Of a DNA stretch of 64,000 bases, positions 49,216 to 57,619 are shown one piece after another; the first letter of the stretch is position 1, and each line of letters opens with the position of its first letter. The stretch is from Sipunculus nudus (taxonomy: Eukaryota; Annelida; Sipuncula; Golfingiida; Sipunculidae), in contig CM049316.1 in assembly GCA_026874595.1 (NCBI GenBank), positions 20,793,839 through 20,857,838 of the forward strand. The letters run 5' to 3'. The position numbers and the translations under genes are program-made. The notes beneath the pieces were generated by a model, which was not told the DNA's origin, searched no databases, and was given only the letters and a program-made list of their open reading frames with translations.

Positions 49216-49227
49216 ATATATTTATAC
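49216..49227 (-). promoter_or_regulatory. TATA box for ankyrin gene 1
   Basis: It reads GTATAAATATAT leftward, about 72 bases before the ATG at 49144, excluding the longer TTG-initiated frame. Confidence 0.6.
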
Positions 49228-49436
49228 GCTAAAACGACATCTATTTTTAACCCATGGAATATCCGAAAGTCACATTTGTGAGGTAATCTCTAATTTTGGT
49301 AACGTCGGATTTCCCCACAAATCACAGCATGATAATGCGTCATCCGACATGTGGGATTTTTGTTCACGGTCACACACAGCCACGTCATTGGTAGTGTTTG
49401 TTTAGGGTTGAACAACGGTGTATCCGGAAAGCGAAG

Positions 49437-49457
49437 CCCCCCCCCCCCCCTCCCCCC
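49437..49457. repeat. Poly-C tract (interrupted by one T)
   Basis: A run of 14 C, one T and a further run of C forms a herpesvirus-style homopolymer in an intergenic region. Confidence 0.8.
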
Positions 49458-49537
49458 TGTTCATCAGCCAGTGCTGTCATTGCGGGATAATTAGTAGGCA
49501 CAGTATACAATCATAGTGTATACACTTTCGTATTAAG

Positions 49538-50677
49538 CTATCCACTCTCGGTCATGCTGTCTTCTTCGCTGTCGCAATTGTCCGGGCGCACAGCACCCAA
49601 CCCTACAAGAAACATAACACATTCCTCGTGCCCGTTCGACATTGCAGCTTCCAAGGGAGAACTCCTGTTCCACGCTCGCGCGTGTGCATTCGCCCAACAT
49701 TCATTTACCAAATATCGTACCATGTCTATTCTGCCAGACTCAGCTGCTTCGTACAGTGCAGTCTTTCCCGTCTTTCCATTAGGCACATCGACATCCTCCA
49801 GCAGTGGTTTGAGGCAACCTAGCAGGTCCTTGTGCCCACCTTCCGCAGCCAAATGTACGCATGTCTGCCCGTCGTAGTTCAAAATGTTCGGCCTTGGGGG
49901 GACTCTGTTAAACGGTCTGTAACGTATATATTTTTTCACTTCTGCATGTGTCAGGTACAATGTCAGAGCCATAGCACACATCGTGTCACCTCTGGCTGAA
50001 GCCAAATGCAACGGTGTGTTCCCGTGCGCGTCTCTAGCCTCTGTGTCAGCACCGCGAGCCACCAACTGCCTAACCAGTGAATACATACCCTTCTTAACGG
50101 CCAGGTGCAAGCAGGTGTCGCCATTCATATCGGTCTTGTTGATCCCTCGGCTGTGCGTTAGGTCGCGCAGTATCCCCGTGGCAGCACGTTCCCTGCCCCA
50201 ATTCTTTATGCAACTGTGTAAAAGTGTTTCGTCCGTGCCCATCCCGACGTCTTCAAATATGTTGTTCACGAACCGCTTGGCGTTTTTCAGGAAAACAGGC
50301 AAAACGTGCAACCCAAGACCACGGCGTTTCGCCATGTGAAAGGCCAACTGCAGAGAGAAAGGGGACCCTTGAGTCCAAAAGGGAGCTCTCTTCTCGTCCA
50401 GCTCGGGGTCAAACCCTTCACAAACCGACATATGAACCGAGGTACACGTCGGATTCGACACAAGTAATAGCCCGCCAGTTCCGTTGTCAATGCTCGTCAA
50501 TGAGGTGTCCATTTCTGAAAGTGTTTCCCCTGTATTTATGTCATCGTCTATGACATTAACGCTTTCTGTTGAGTACGCAGACTTGTCTATGAAGTTATCA
50601 CCCTGGGTAGAGTACTCAGACACTTCCGCGCACATTCTAGCAAGTTCAATTCTTTCAATTTGCCGCCTGCTGGCCAT
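49538..50677 (-). CDS. I-kappa-B-like ankyrin repeat protein 2
   Basis: The product is 379 residues from the ATG at 50677. An in-frame ATG at 50734 lies inside the TATA box (50732-50739), so it should not be transcribed. The N-terminal 150 residues are acidic and Ser/Thr rich. Then follow about six ankyrin repeats with the I-kappa-B order: D-E-T-L-L-H, G-D-T-C-L-H-L-A, N-T-P-L-H-L-A, a long insert, then N-Y-D-G-Q-T-C-V-H-L-A-A-E-G-G-H-K-D-L-L and G-K-T-A-L-Y-E-A-A-E. It ends in an acidic PEST-like tail (D-S-E-E-D-S). The D-S-G-x-x-S degron is absent. It is the largest and most I-kappa-B-like of the three in overall layout (acidic N-terminus, ankyrins, acidic tail). Confidence 0.88.
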   Translation of the reverse strand: MASRRQIERIELARMCAEVSEYSTQGDNFIDKSAYSTESVNVIDDDINTGETLSEMDTSLTSIDNGTGGLLLVSNPTCTSVHMSVCEGFDPELDEKRAPFWTQGSPFSLQLAFHMAKRRGLGLHVLPVFLKNAKRFVNNIFEDVGMGTDETLLHSCIKNWGRERAATGILRDLTHSRGINKTDMNGDTCLHLAVKKGMYSLVRQLVARGADTEARDAHGNTPLHLASARGDTMCAMALTLYLTHAEVKKYIRYRPFNRVPPRPNILNYDGQTCVHLAAEGGHKDLLGCLKPLLEDVDVPNGKTGKTALYEAAESGRIDMVRYLVNECWANAHARAWNRSSPLEAAMSNGHEECVMFLVGLGAVRPDNCDSEEDSMTESG

Positions 50678-51146
50678 GGTACGGCGATAAAGACGTTCAT
50701 CCAAAATGTAAACGCTGACACTGGTAGGGCACATTTATACACAATGCTTCCTGGTGACAACCAATAGAAAGTCTCTGATAGGGGGGAAATTCTCCTGACT
50801 CATACCCTCCTGACTTGTTTACGCAAGCATATGATTTACATGGGGAAAACCGACGATGACTCACTGATTGTGTGAATTCCAAAACGTAAACCGACGTAGT
50901 ACACTTCCGGGAAAATCTACCTGTTAGCGGTTATGTTACCACGACGTCGTACCCACGTTCTGGCAGGTGTGCAGTAAACAACTGACGCTTGGAAATACCC
51001 GGTATGACGCTTAAGTAAAAGTAAAAACCCAATGACGTAAATGTTTAAATGCTCCACTACTAAAAACACTAATCAGGCGACGTATATTCTGTGTGCGGAG
51101 GAAACAGGATTACATCCTGACAGTTCGCTTAATAAACACATACGCC
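50678..51146. other. Intergenic region between ankyrin genes
   Basis: It contains the leftward TATA at 50732-50739. The remainder has no ATG-initiated frame of note. Confidence 0.5.
50732..50739 (-). promoter_or_regulatory. TATA box overlapping the upstream ATG of ankyrin gene 2
   Basis: TATAAATG (leftward) contains the first in-frame ATG. Transcription should begin about 30 bases further on, which decides the start at 50677. Confidence 0.65.
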
Positions 51147-52283
51147 TCAGCATTCATCTGTATCGCTTTCCTCCGACGTTTCTTTGCCGCATTTCTTAAT
51201 GTAATTCAAAAGGATTTCAGCTGTTTCCTGTTGGTTTTCCATCATAGCTGACTGTATGGGTGTCCAGCCGTCGGACGACTTAACGTGTACGTCTGCGCCG
51301 CATCTCTCGATCAGGCACCGAACCATGGTACTCAAACCGGCTGCAGCTGCTATGTGCAGTGCCGTTCTGCCACTGCGGGTTTCCCGTTGGTTTACGTCCG
51401 CTCCCAACTTGTTCACCAGGTGAACCGTCAGTTCCTCCACCCCGCAAGCTGCTGCGAGGTGCATAAATCCCAGACCTTCCTTGTTTAACGCGTCCATGTC
51501 TTGAGGTAACTTGGTGAACGGCACAAAGTATGGGATGTTCAACATCTCTTCCCCCAGGACTGCTGTCAGGCATTTTACGGTCGACAGGTCACCTCGTGCG
51601 CAGGCTATGTGGAGGGGCGTGTTACCATCTGAGTCTCGTGCCTCTAAAACGGCACCGTGCATGACCAGTTGCCTTGCCAAGCATGCCTGTCCTTTCATGA
51701 CAGCCAAATGGAGGCACGTTCGGCCTTTCTTGTTGGGAATGTTCAACACAGCATAGCATTCCTGTCCTTTCACGTAGCAGCTCGGCCCTTTCAGCCCTGC
51801 CAGTATACGGGAAACCACATCATACCTACCCTCTTCGATTAGCCTGTGCAGCGCAGTCCTCCCAGTTTCGTCTGTGCGACGCAACTGTTCCTGAGTGTAT
51901 CTTTCCCCCGCGCCTGTGTTCTTAACATCGGGTACCACGCCTGCGTCTGCTTCTGACAGCACGCAGTCATTCATACTACACGCCATGTCTTCCATGTCAG
52001 AATCGTCATCCATCTCTTCACTGAAACCTACGTCGTCGTCATCAACCGGAACACCGGCGTAGAACGCGGCTAGTGCTGCTGCTGCGCGTGGGTTTGCGCG
52101 TGCCATCTGGAGCGACTCATCCATAAGGCCACGGTGAATATGTCCTGGAAGTTCCTGCTGAAAACTCCATCCTACGGCTCCTAAATCATCGTCAGCGTCA
52201 TCTTCTTCGTCGTCCATGTTATGTATATTGTCTAACATCCGTTGAAAGCGCGGGTTTTCCCTGTTAAACCGCTCTCGTGACAT
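51147..52283 (-). CDS. I-kappa-B-like ankyrin repeat protein 3
   Basis: The product is 378 residues. The N-terminal 125 residues are very acidic (long Asp/Glu runs). Then come five to six ankyrin repeats: G-R-T-A-L-H-R-L, G-R-T-C-L-H-L-A-V, G-N-T-P-L-H-I-A-C, an insert, G-L-G-F-M-H-L-A-A, S-G-R-T-A-L-H-I-A-A and D-G-W-T-P-I-Q-S-A. The insert after the third complete repeat is shared with the other two ankyrin genes and with I-kappa-B. The tail is again acidic (E-E-S-D-T-D-E). No D-S-G-x-x-S degron is seen. It should act in cytoplasm or nucleus by binding Rel-homology proteins. The three genes are co-oriented and diverged, so the triplication is old. Confidence 0.88.
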   Translation of the reverse strand: MSRERFNRENPRFQRMLDNIHNMDDEEDDADDDLGAVGWSFQQELPGHIHRGLMDESLQMARANPRAAAALAAFYAGVPVDDDDVGFSEEMDDDSDMEDMACSMNDCVLSEADAGVVPDVKNTGAGERYTQEQLRRTDETGRTALHRLIEEGRYDVVSRILAGLKGPSCYVKGQECYAVLNIPNKKGRTCLHLAVMKGQACLARQLVMHGAVLEARDSDGNTPLHIACARGDLSTVKCLTAVLGEEMLNIPYFVPFTKLPQDMDALNKEGLGFMHLAAACGVEELTVHLVNKLGADVNQRETRSGRTALHIAAAAGLSTMVRCLIERCGADVHVKSSDGWTPIQSAMMENQQETAEILLNYIKKCGKETSEESDTDEC

Positions 52284-52606
52284 TGCTGAAACACGCCTGT
52301 ATTACAGTGTGACCGTGTCGATTGCACTGTGGGTTTTATTAGTATTCGTCGGCTGACGACATGTGGCCCGTCCGTGTTTCAGTGCAAAGTCTGGTCAAGA
52401 CGGGGCGTAGCTGTACACGTGCAACGCAAATACATGCGACATTGACTCCGCCCACGGCATGTGACGTCAAACGCCAGTCAGCCGCTTGCTTATAAAGCTA
52501 GACTCATTTCGTTCAGTGCGGTCCAGACAGGAGGAGGCGTCGTGATTGACGACACGCACAACCGCTCGGTTGTCTTTATATCATTATACAGCAAAGTCGG
52601 TGTGTC
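52284..52606. other. Divergent promoter region
   Basis: It holds a rightward TATAAA (52490-52497), a second TATA-like run near 52573, and a leftward TAATAAAA near 52335 for ankyrin gene 3. A TGACGTCA-like element (GTGACGTCAA) is present near 52461. Confidence 0.5.
52490..52497 (+). promoter_or_regulatory. TATA box for gene 52607-53074
   Basis: TTATAAAG lies about 115 bases before the ATG at 52607. A closer TTTATAT run at 52575 is an alternative. Confidence 0.5.
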
Positions 52607-53074
52607 ATGGGTGCCATGTTCAGCAGGTCTCGGCATTACGTTACCCACGAAGACCCCGAGGATGTTAATGACGTCGTTCACAACGAAACTTCCCAAGTAC
52701 AGTGGTACATTGGAGAAGGCGAACCAACGCATGAGAGTATAATCCCCAGCACACTGGACCGTGCTACGTGCAGGGAGGAACGTTCTACGCTTGAACAGGC
52801 GGAGAAGTCTGACACAAGCATGACAGATGGTGGTGAAACGAGTACACGAGCACGCACACTCCGCCGTCGCGGGAGAGGACGTCGAAACCCATTGTCGGGC
52901 CACACGCCGGACCAGACCCAGAGTTCCTGGACACCAGGTACAACGGGAGTGATGGTTGGGAGGTTACAAAAAATGACGCAACTGTTGCATGAGATGAGGG
53001 AAGACCTAACACAGATGGACAGGATCTTGTCCGAAATGACACCGGGAAAGGTCGAGGTCTCCAAAAAAGAGTAA
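52607..53074 (+). CDS. Small protein with N-myristoylation-type start
   Basis: The product is 155 residues. The N-terminus M-G-x3-S with a following basic residue matches the consensus for N-myristoylation on Gly2, as in several herpesvirus tegument proteins that attach to membranes. The centre is acidic and Ser/Thr rich, followed by an Arg-rich block (R-R-R-G-R-G-R-R near residues 87-94). A C-terminal amphipathic helix (Q-L-L-H-E-M-R-E-D-L, about 124-145) may form a coiled coil. It has no membrane helix. AATAAA lies at 53167-53172. A tegument or membrane-associated role is inferred from the lipidation motif only. Confidence 0.72.
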   Translation: MGAMFSRSRHYVTHEDPEDVNDVVHNETSQVQWYIGEGEPTHESIIPSTLDRATCREERSTLEQAEKSDTSMTDGGETSTRARTLRRRGRGRRNPLSGHTPDQTQSSWTPGTTGVMVGRLQKMTQLLHEMREDLTQMDRILSEMTPGKVEVSKKE

Positions 53075-53659
53075 CACAGGTCGGACATGCATGGTTCTCC
53101 GTTTCATTGTACCTGACAGTGTTTTGTGACCGAAGTACTGCGTGATGAAGCATGTAATTAAACCAAAATAAACACAACTTTGATATTATTGAGTGTATTT
53201 TTCGTACTGATACCTGCCATACGTTTCCATACATACATACATATAACCTTCATATGCACGTAACATACACCGGGAGCTCCCCCGCCTTTTGTTCCTGTTG
53301 CGATTCATCAGGTGCGTGATTCATGTTTGTGTGATTCATGTTTGGGTGTGTGTAAATGTGGCATGCGTAAAGAACGACAGACACCCGTTAAAGCAGGACA
53401 ATATTTTTACTGCGTGCAAATCAAGCATACATACAAAACAATAAACATGGCGCTGAGATGAAGCACAGTATTTGACGTGACGGAAAGGACAGTGTCCTTA
53501 AAAACCAATGTTAAGTCGCCTTCAGTCATGTTTTAAGAAGAAATGTTCATTCGTTTAAATTTCTGTCGTTTAAATTTAAAATCAAATTAGACCATGCTCT
53601 TTTTTCCAACAAAACATAAAGGCCGTCGACTGGATATAAACTGTTTTTTTTTTTATGAT
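53075..53659. other. Intergenic region between convergent genes
   Basis: It contains a rightward AATAAA (53167-53172), a duplicated GTGATTCATGTTTG segment (about 53315 and 53330), duplicated TCGTTTAAATTT, and a T-tract just beyond the end of the zinc-finger gene. No gene is credible. Confidence 0.55.
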
Positions 53660-54442
53660 CTATACGTTTTCTCCACTGGAATGCTCATTCTGGTGACGTC
53701 GTTTCCGTGACTTTGCGTTTTTACGTGTACGCGTTTTATGTTTTCTGTCGCCGTGAGTGTCTCTTGAGCGTTTTCTACGGGTGCCGTGTGTACTGGTTGA
53801 TACGACAGGGATGGGGCGCGTGCATGTGTTGCCTGAGTAATGGGCGTCATCAGGCGTAGTGTTCTCTGTCGCGTATTCACTCGAGTATCTCGACGCGTAT
53901 CCTGTCAGGTATCTCGTTGCGTGCAATAGACGTAGCAGCACACGCCAGTGCGCGCAGTCTTTGAGATAACGCGGGTCTTCCGGTTTAAAACCACGCCTCT
54001 CTCCTGTCCAGGACACGAAGTACAGACACTCACCTTCTAAAAGCTGACAGGAACGTGTAAGCTGCAACCCCTTTGTTCTCACGAGCAGCGGGAGGTTGCT
54101 CATGTACGAACATCCCAACATTCTGCATATGCTTTGCATATACGGCATCATGTAGCATATATACGTGTCCTTGTGCAGCAGGCAGGAACGTCCTGCGTGG
54201 AATCTGTCCTCGTGTTCTTTGCGATGCCAGATGTCGCCGAAATTCATTCTGCACACAGAACAGGCGGAGATCGGGTCAGCGAACCAAGGCAGATGAGATA
54301 CAACAACATGCGAGCGGAGGCATGATACCGAAACCCCGCAGATGCAGCAAACCTCTAGCTCTGGAGCAGTACGTCCTCTTTCATTCTTCTCAAACATGCT
54401 TGTGTAGTCATCGGACAGCTCTAGTATATCATCCATTTTCAT
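53660..54442 (-). CDS. C2H2-type zinc-finger protein with basic tail
   Basis: The product is 260 residues from the ATG at 54442 (or 258 from 54436); the longer frame starts with GTG. Near residues 30-85 there are two C2H2-like fingers: C-x2-C with two His, then C-S-V-C-x9-H and two further His. The middle third has several Cys and Tyr. The last 55 residues are extremely Lys/Arg/His rich, consistent with nuclear localisation and nucleic-acid binding. A DNA- or RNA-binding regulator acting in the nucleus is the likely class. The next leftward gene is also Cys-rich. Confidence 0.75.
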   Translation of the reverse strand: MKMDDILELSDDYTSMFEKNERGRTAPELEVCCICGVSVSCLRSHVVVSHLPWFADPISACSVCRMNFGDIWHRKEHEDRFHAGRSCLLHKDTYICYMMPYMQSICRMLGCSYMSNLPLLVRTKGLQLTRSCQLLEGECLYFVSWTGERRGFKPEDPRYLKDCAHWRVLLRLLHATRYLTGYASRYSSEYATENTTPDDAHYSGNTCTRPIPVVSTSTHGTRRKRSRDTHGDRKHKTRTRKNAKSRKRRHQNEHSSGENV

Positions 54443-54568
54443 ATATGTATGCACGGATGAAGGCACACTGCACACGAAGTGATAACCTTGACAGTCTCAC
54501 TCTGTATTGACGTCTGAGCTCACTCCAACCACTACATATATTATATATGCACGTACGATACGCTTACG

Positions 54569-55249
54569 TCAGCATGAAGACCACGCTCGACATGTACATC
54601 CACTCCTGTACCGCGTACGGTTCTGTAGTATAGGTAAACCGATCTCGCGCCTGTACAAAACGGTCACTGCATTTACAGGCCTGTGCATCCAGTAACGGGA
54701 CACCTTCTCATGAAATCGTCTAGCGCGTCTTTCACCGCATGCCAGGTCTGTAAGCCAGACCGATTTTCCCAACAGCCGTTTCCATTCGACATCAGTTACA
54801 CACGGCACCTGCATCCTATCGCACTGCCATCCGCAAAACACACAAGGAAAACAGGAGTAACCCAAGATTTCACCATAGATGTGAGGAGCACGAATATCAC
54901 CTACCAGATGAAATAAGGAGGCACATCCGTCCAATGGTTCGATGCAGACGCATAACAGGCAATCCAGTGACTCATCTAGCGTGGTGTGTTCTCCTGGAAA
55001 ATGATGGCTTCCAGGAGAGCATGGTCGATTAGTGTCATACGTCTTCCTGTATCCGCACAAGACGCACGTGTTATAATTTTCATGTGTCGCCGCAGGGTAC
55101 ATGTGAACGAAAACAGCCATGGTGACCAGTCGAAATGCATGCGAGTCTGAGGGGTTAGTTCTTTGTTTGTACACTTTTATATCATCGTCGGCCGAATAAA
55201 CGGTGCCCCATAACTGTATATCACAAAGAGAAGCAAAAGCGTGATTCAT
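54569..55249 (-). CDS. Cysteine-rich protein, probable zinc binding
   Basis: The product is 226 residues. Cys/His clusters occur at about residues 62-85 (C-x2-C, then C and H-H), 97-102 (C-L-L-C-x-C), 132-140 (C-x2-C-x2-C-G-W-x-C) and at the C-terminus (C-x-C). There is no signal peptide, so the cysteines are more likely metal ligands than disulfides. The spacing does not match a named finger. A tryptophan-rich central region is predicted beta. It sits 73 bases from the stop of the 55322-56230 gene. Confidence 0.75.
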   Translation of the reverse strand: MNHAFASLCDIQLWGTVYSADDDIKVYKQRTNPSDSHAFRLVTMAVFVHMYPAATHENYNTCVLCGYRKTYDTNRPCSPGSHHFPGEHTTLDESLDCLLCVCIEPLDGCASLFHLVGDIRAPHIYGEILGYSCFPCVFCGWQCDRMQVPCVTDVEWKRLLGKSVWLTDLACGERRARRFHEKVSRYWMHRPVNAVTVLYRREIGLPILQNRTRYRSGCTCRAWSSC

Positions 55250-55321
55250 TTTCTGTGCATCAGGTTACCTCCAAAGCATGATTCGTCCTCAGCTCTGTCC
55301 AGCTGGACATCCATCTTCTAT

Positions 55322-56230
55322 TCATTCTGTGGATTTTTTTGGACCAGCAGTTCCCTGTGCAACATCCAACGGCCTCTCAGACGGTTTTTTGATCATTTCC
55401 ACAGATACCCCCGAATGCGATTCCCCTGCAGGCTTCCAAAGTTTGTCCAGTTTGTCATGATTTTCGGATACCCATTGCTGGCATTCAGAGCATGCACAAA
55501 AAAAAGACAATCCGTTGGAGTAATTTGCTAACTTAACAGGTATAGCTCCTGATGGGCCTTCCACTAATGCATCAAATTTCTCCACAATAGTCGGAGCTGG
55601 GTTGCGTGCAGTCGCACCTGTTTTAGTCGCACCTTGTTTTGCCGCACCTTGTTTTGCCGCACCTTGTTTTGCCACACCTGTTTTTGCCGCACCTTGTTTA
55701 GCCGCACCTTGTTTTCCCTTCTGTTCCTGTTCCAACGTTTTTGAGGGCGGTAAGAACACATGAATGGTGATGTCTGATGCTCCATCTCCTACGTCCTTTT
55801 CATCAGGTTTGTCGGCCTTTTGTTCACGCGATTCAGCTGTTTGTGCAGGGTTGTCGGTCTTTTTGTCACGTGATTCAGCTGTTTGTGCAGCTGCTGCTGC
55901 TGCTGCTTTAGGGGCATCGTTACGTTCACATTCGTTTTTCTTGTCGTGTCCAGAATCACACTGGGACTGTATAGGACGTGACACTCTCTCTTTCAACTTT
56001 TCAACCCGGTCTGTCAAATCGGAAACACGTTTGGTCAGGCTGTCGATGTCTTTCTTGAGTACTCCTTCCATTCGGTCGAGTCCGGAGTGGATCATTTGCT
56101 CGGTCTGCTTACGATTAAGCTTCTGGTGCATAATGGGACGCACAATCTGCTTGCCTCTCCTTTTGTCACGGGCTGCGATTTCCTCTTTCGTCTGAAGTGT
56201 AAACATGTCGTTCCCCTCGGCGCGATCCAT
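55322..56230 (-). CDS. Coiled-coil protein with KQGAA repeats
   Basis: The product is 302 residues from the ATG at 56230; the longer frame starts with GTG. Residues 45-85 form a coiled coil (heptads of Leu/Val/Met). An Ala8 run and a duplicated A-Q-T-A-E-S-R segment follow. Next come about eight copies of a five-residue K-Q-G-A-A or K-T-G-A/V-A unit (about 172-210). The C-terminal 90 residues contain C-x-C-x2-C (F-C-A-C-S-E-C), a likely metal site. The repeat is encoded by a 15-base unit whose number probably varies between isolates. Function unknown; a scaffold or nucleic-acid-binding role could be considered. The TATA-like GTATTTAAG is at 56279. Confidence 0.75.
   Translation of the reverse strand: MDRAEGNDMFTLQTKEEIAARDKRRGKQIVRPIMHQKLNRKQTEQMIHSGLDRMEGVLKKDIDSLTKRVSDLTDRVEKLKERVSRPIQSQCDSGHDKKNECERNDAPKAAAAAAAQTAESRDKKTDNPAQTAESREQKADKPDEKDVGDGASDITIHVFLPPSKTLEQEQKGKQGAAKQGAAKTGVAKQGAAKQGAAKQGATKTGATARNPAPTIVEKFDALVEGPSGAIPVKLANYSNGLSFFCACSECQQWVSENHDKLDKLWKPAGESHSGVSVEMIKKPSERPLDVAQGTAGPKKSTE
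55605..55720. repeat. 15-bp tandem repeats encoding KQGAA units
   Basis: Seven to eight 15-base copies in frame within the 55322-56230 gene; this number is probably unstable. Confidence 0.85.
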
Positions 56231-56278
56231 CGTGTAGAGAGACTGTAGCGTGTCTGCCACACTCCCCTCGCGCCAACG

Positions 56279-56287
56279 CTTAAATAC
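56279..56287 (-). promoter_or_regulatory. TATA-like box for gene 55322-56230
   Basis: GTATTTAAG leftward, about 50 bases before the ATG at 56230. Confidence 0.45.
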
Positions 56288-56464
56288 CCTTCAAGGCTGA
56301 GTCATGCACCACGAGTCATGCACCGCGGGAGTGTCAAGCGACTTGTTTACACTTGAGAACACAAGAGCCGAAGCGGTCACGTGAGCTGAACAAACAAAAA
56401 AAGCAATTCATGTCACAGTACCGGTTAATCGTCTGCAGCACGTCAACGTTCCTGTCGAGGCAAG

Positions 56465-57004
56465 TTACAAGCGCATCAGGTCATACCCTAGTTTCTGCAC
56501 CGTATCAGTGATTGGAGAAGCCAAGTCCTGAGAGCCGGTGTAATGTAGGATGGCTTCGAGGATGATCCAATCTTCGAGGGGCCGTCGTTCCATGTGCGAC
56601 ATGAACTGCGATCGCTGCTTCCTCAAAACAGGAGTCTTTTCCGTGATGATGTCTAACGTGGTTTTGCTGATGATTCCCCAGTGGAGGGCGTACTGAACCT
56701 CGTCGGGGACGTGCAGGAATACACGTTTCTCTGCCTGCACAAACGGCAGTCGCACGTCTCGGGACAGTTTCCTAACGAACTTCTCATTCACCTGGTAACG
56801 CTTTCTGATCTCGTCCGCATGTTTTGGGCCGTTGGGGTACTTCTGCAGTAGCGCCCACAAGTCCGCATTCTGTCCTGTGCCGCTCGAGCGGACGGCTTGC
56901 TCGTAACTAGGCGGAGGCTCATGTATATAGGCCTGCATGTAAGGAGGCAAAGCAATGTTAGGTAGCGGTAGATCTGCGCAGTTCACTGTGCTGTTTGATG
57001 CCAT
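56465..57004 (-). CDS. PPxY-motif protein, paralogue of gene 57620-58177
   Basis: The product is 179 residues from the ATG at 57004. Ten more in-frame codons exist upstream (ATG at 57034), but the divergent sister gene has the same upstream bases with GTG in that position, which points to 57004 as the shared start. The N-terminus is Pro rich and contains P-P-P-S-Y (about 31-35), a PPxY late-domain motif that recruits NEDD4-family ubiquitin ligases. The remaining 130 residues are charged and helical. There is no membrane segment. The N-terminal 20 residues match those of the sister protein; the bodies are unrelated or highly diverged. A role in egress or ubiquitin recruitment is inferred from the motif. 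Confidence 0.75.
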   Translation of the reverse strand: MASNSTVNCADLPLPNIALPPYMQAYIHEPPPSYEQAVRSSGTGQNADLWALLQKYPNGPKHADEIRKRYQVNEKFVRKLSRDVRLPFVQAEKRVFLHVPDEVQYALHWGIISKTTLDIITEKTPVLRKQRSQFMSHMERRPLEDWIILEAILHYTGSQDLASPITDTVQKLGYDLMRL

Positions 57005-57134
57005 TATCGACCGAGGAATGACAACCGGGACCATGTGCCTCGTAACTTATACGTTATGAGGAAAGTCGTATACACTGTGCGGGAAGCAGCCCTAACAAAC
57101 CACACACGTTCACCAAGTCATACACACGCCTGTT

Positions 57135-57352
57135 CTGTGTCCTTAATCCGTCACATACACCCGTAAACAAGCTCATTAATCTTTCCTTGTCTGCCACGTC
57201 ACGGCCTTGAAAACGTAGCAAGTTGTTTACGTATTGTTAGAACTACCGTTGTTTCATACTGCTCCGTGATCTGAATCCGTCACATTCACCCGTAAACAAG
57301 CCAATCAATCATTTTTCCTTGTCTAACACGTCACGTCCTTGAAAACGTAGTA
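57135..57352 (-). repeat. Inverted copies (about 1.8) of the 129-bp repeat
   Basis: Two copies with about 131-base spacing, each containing CCCGTAAACAAG, CCTTGTCT and CTTGAAAACGTAG blocks. They are the reverse complement of the array at 58421-58970 and lie on the other side of gene 57620-58177. Confidence 0.85.
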
Positions 57353-57474
57353 AACCAGGATTGATCAGTCATGTTGATAACCGGTGAGTGTGATACTTCC
57401 CGGACACATTAGAGACGTTTGTGTCGTGGCTGTTGTGCTCATGTCTGTTGCGTGTGCAGTATGAATTATTTTTG

Positions 57475-57487
57475 CCCCCCCCCCCCC
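57475..57487. repeat. Poly-C tract
   Basis: A run of 13 C just upstream of the TATA box of gene 57620. Confidence 0.8.
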
Positions 57488-57503
57488 ACACTTACACCCC
57501 ACG

Positions 57504-57510
57504 TATAAAA
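57504..57510 (+). promoter_or_regulatory. TATA box for gene 57620-58177
   Basis: TATAAAA lies 116 bases before the ATG at 57620. Confidence 0.6.
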
Positions 57511-57619
57511 GTTTCTCGGTGTCTCATGCAGAACCATACCAGTGTTGCAGCCCCTTCTGGCCACAGGAGTTATCAGTTAAAATACACACGTGGTCCTGGC
57601 TGCCATTCCCCAGTCTATC

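Larger units (their letters stand above)
49145..49537. other. Intergenic region between ankyrin genes
   Basis: It contains the TATA element GTATAAATATAT (leftward, 49216-49227) and a C-rich tract (49437-49457). No gene is seen. Confidence 0.55.
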
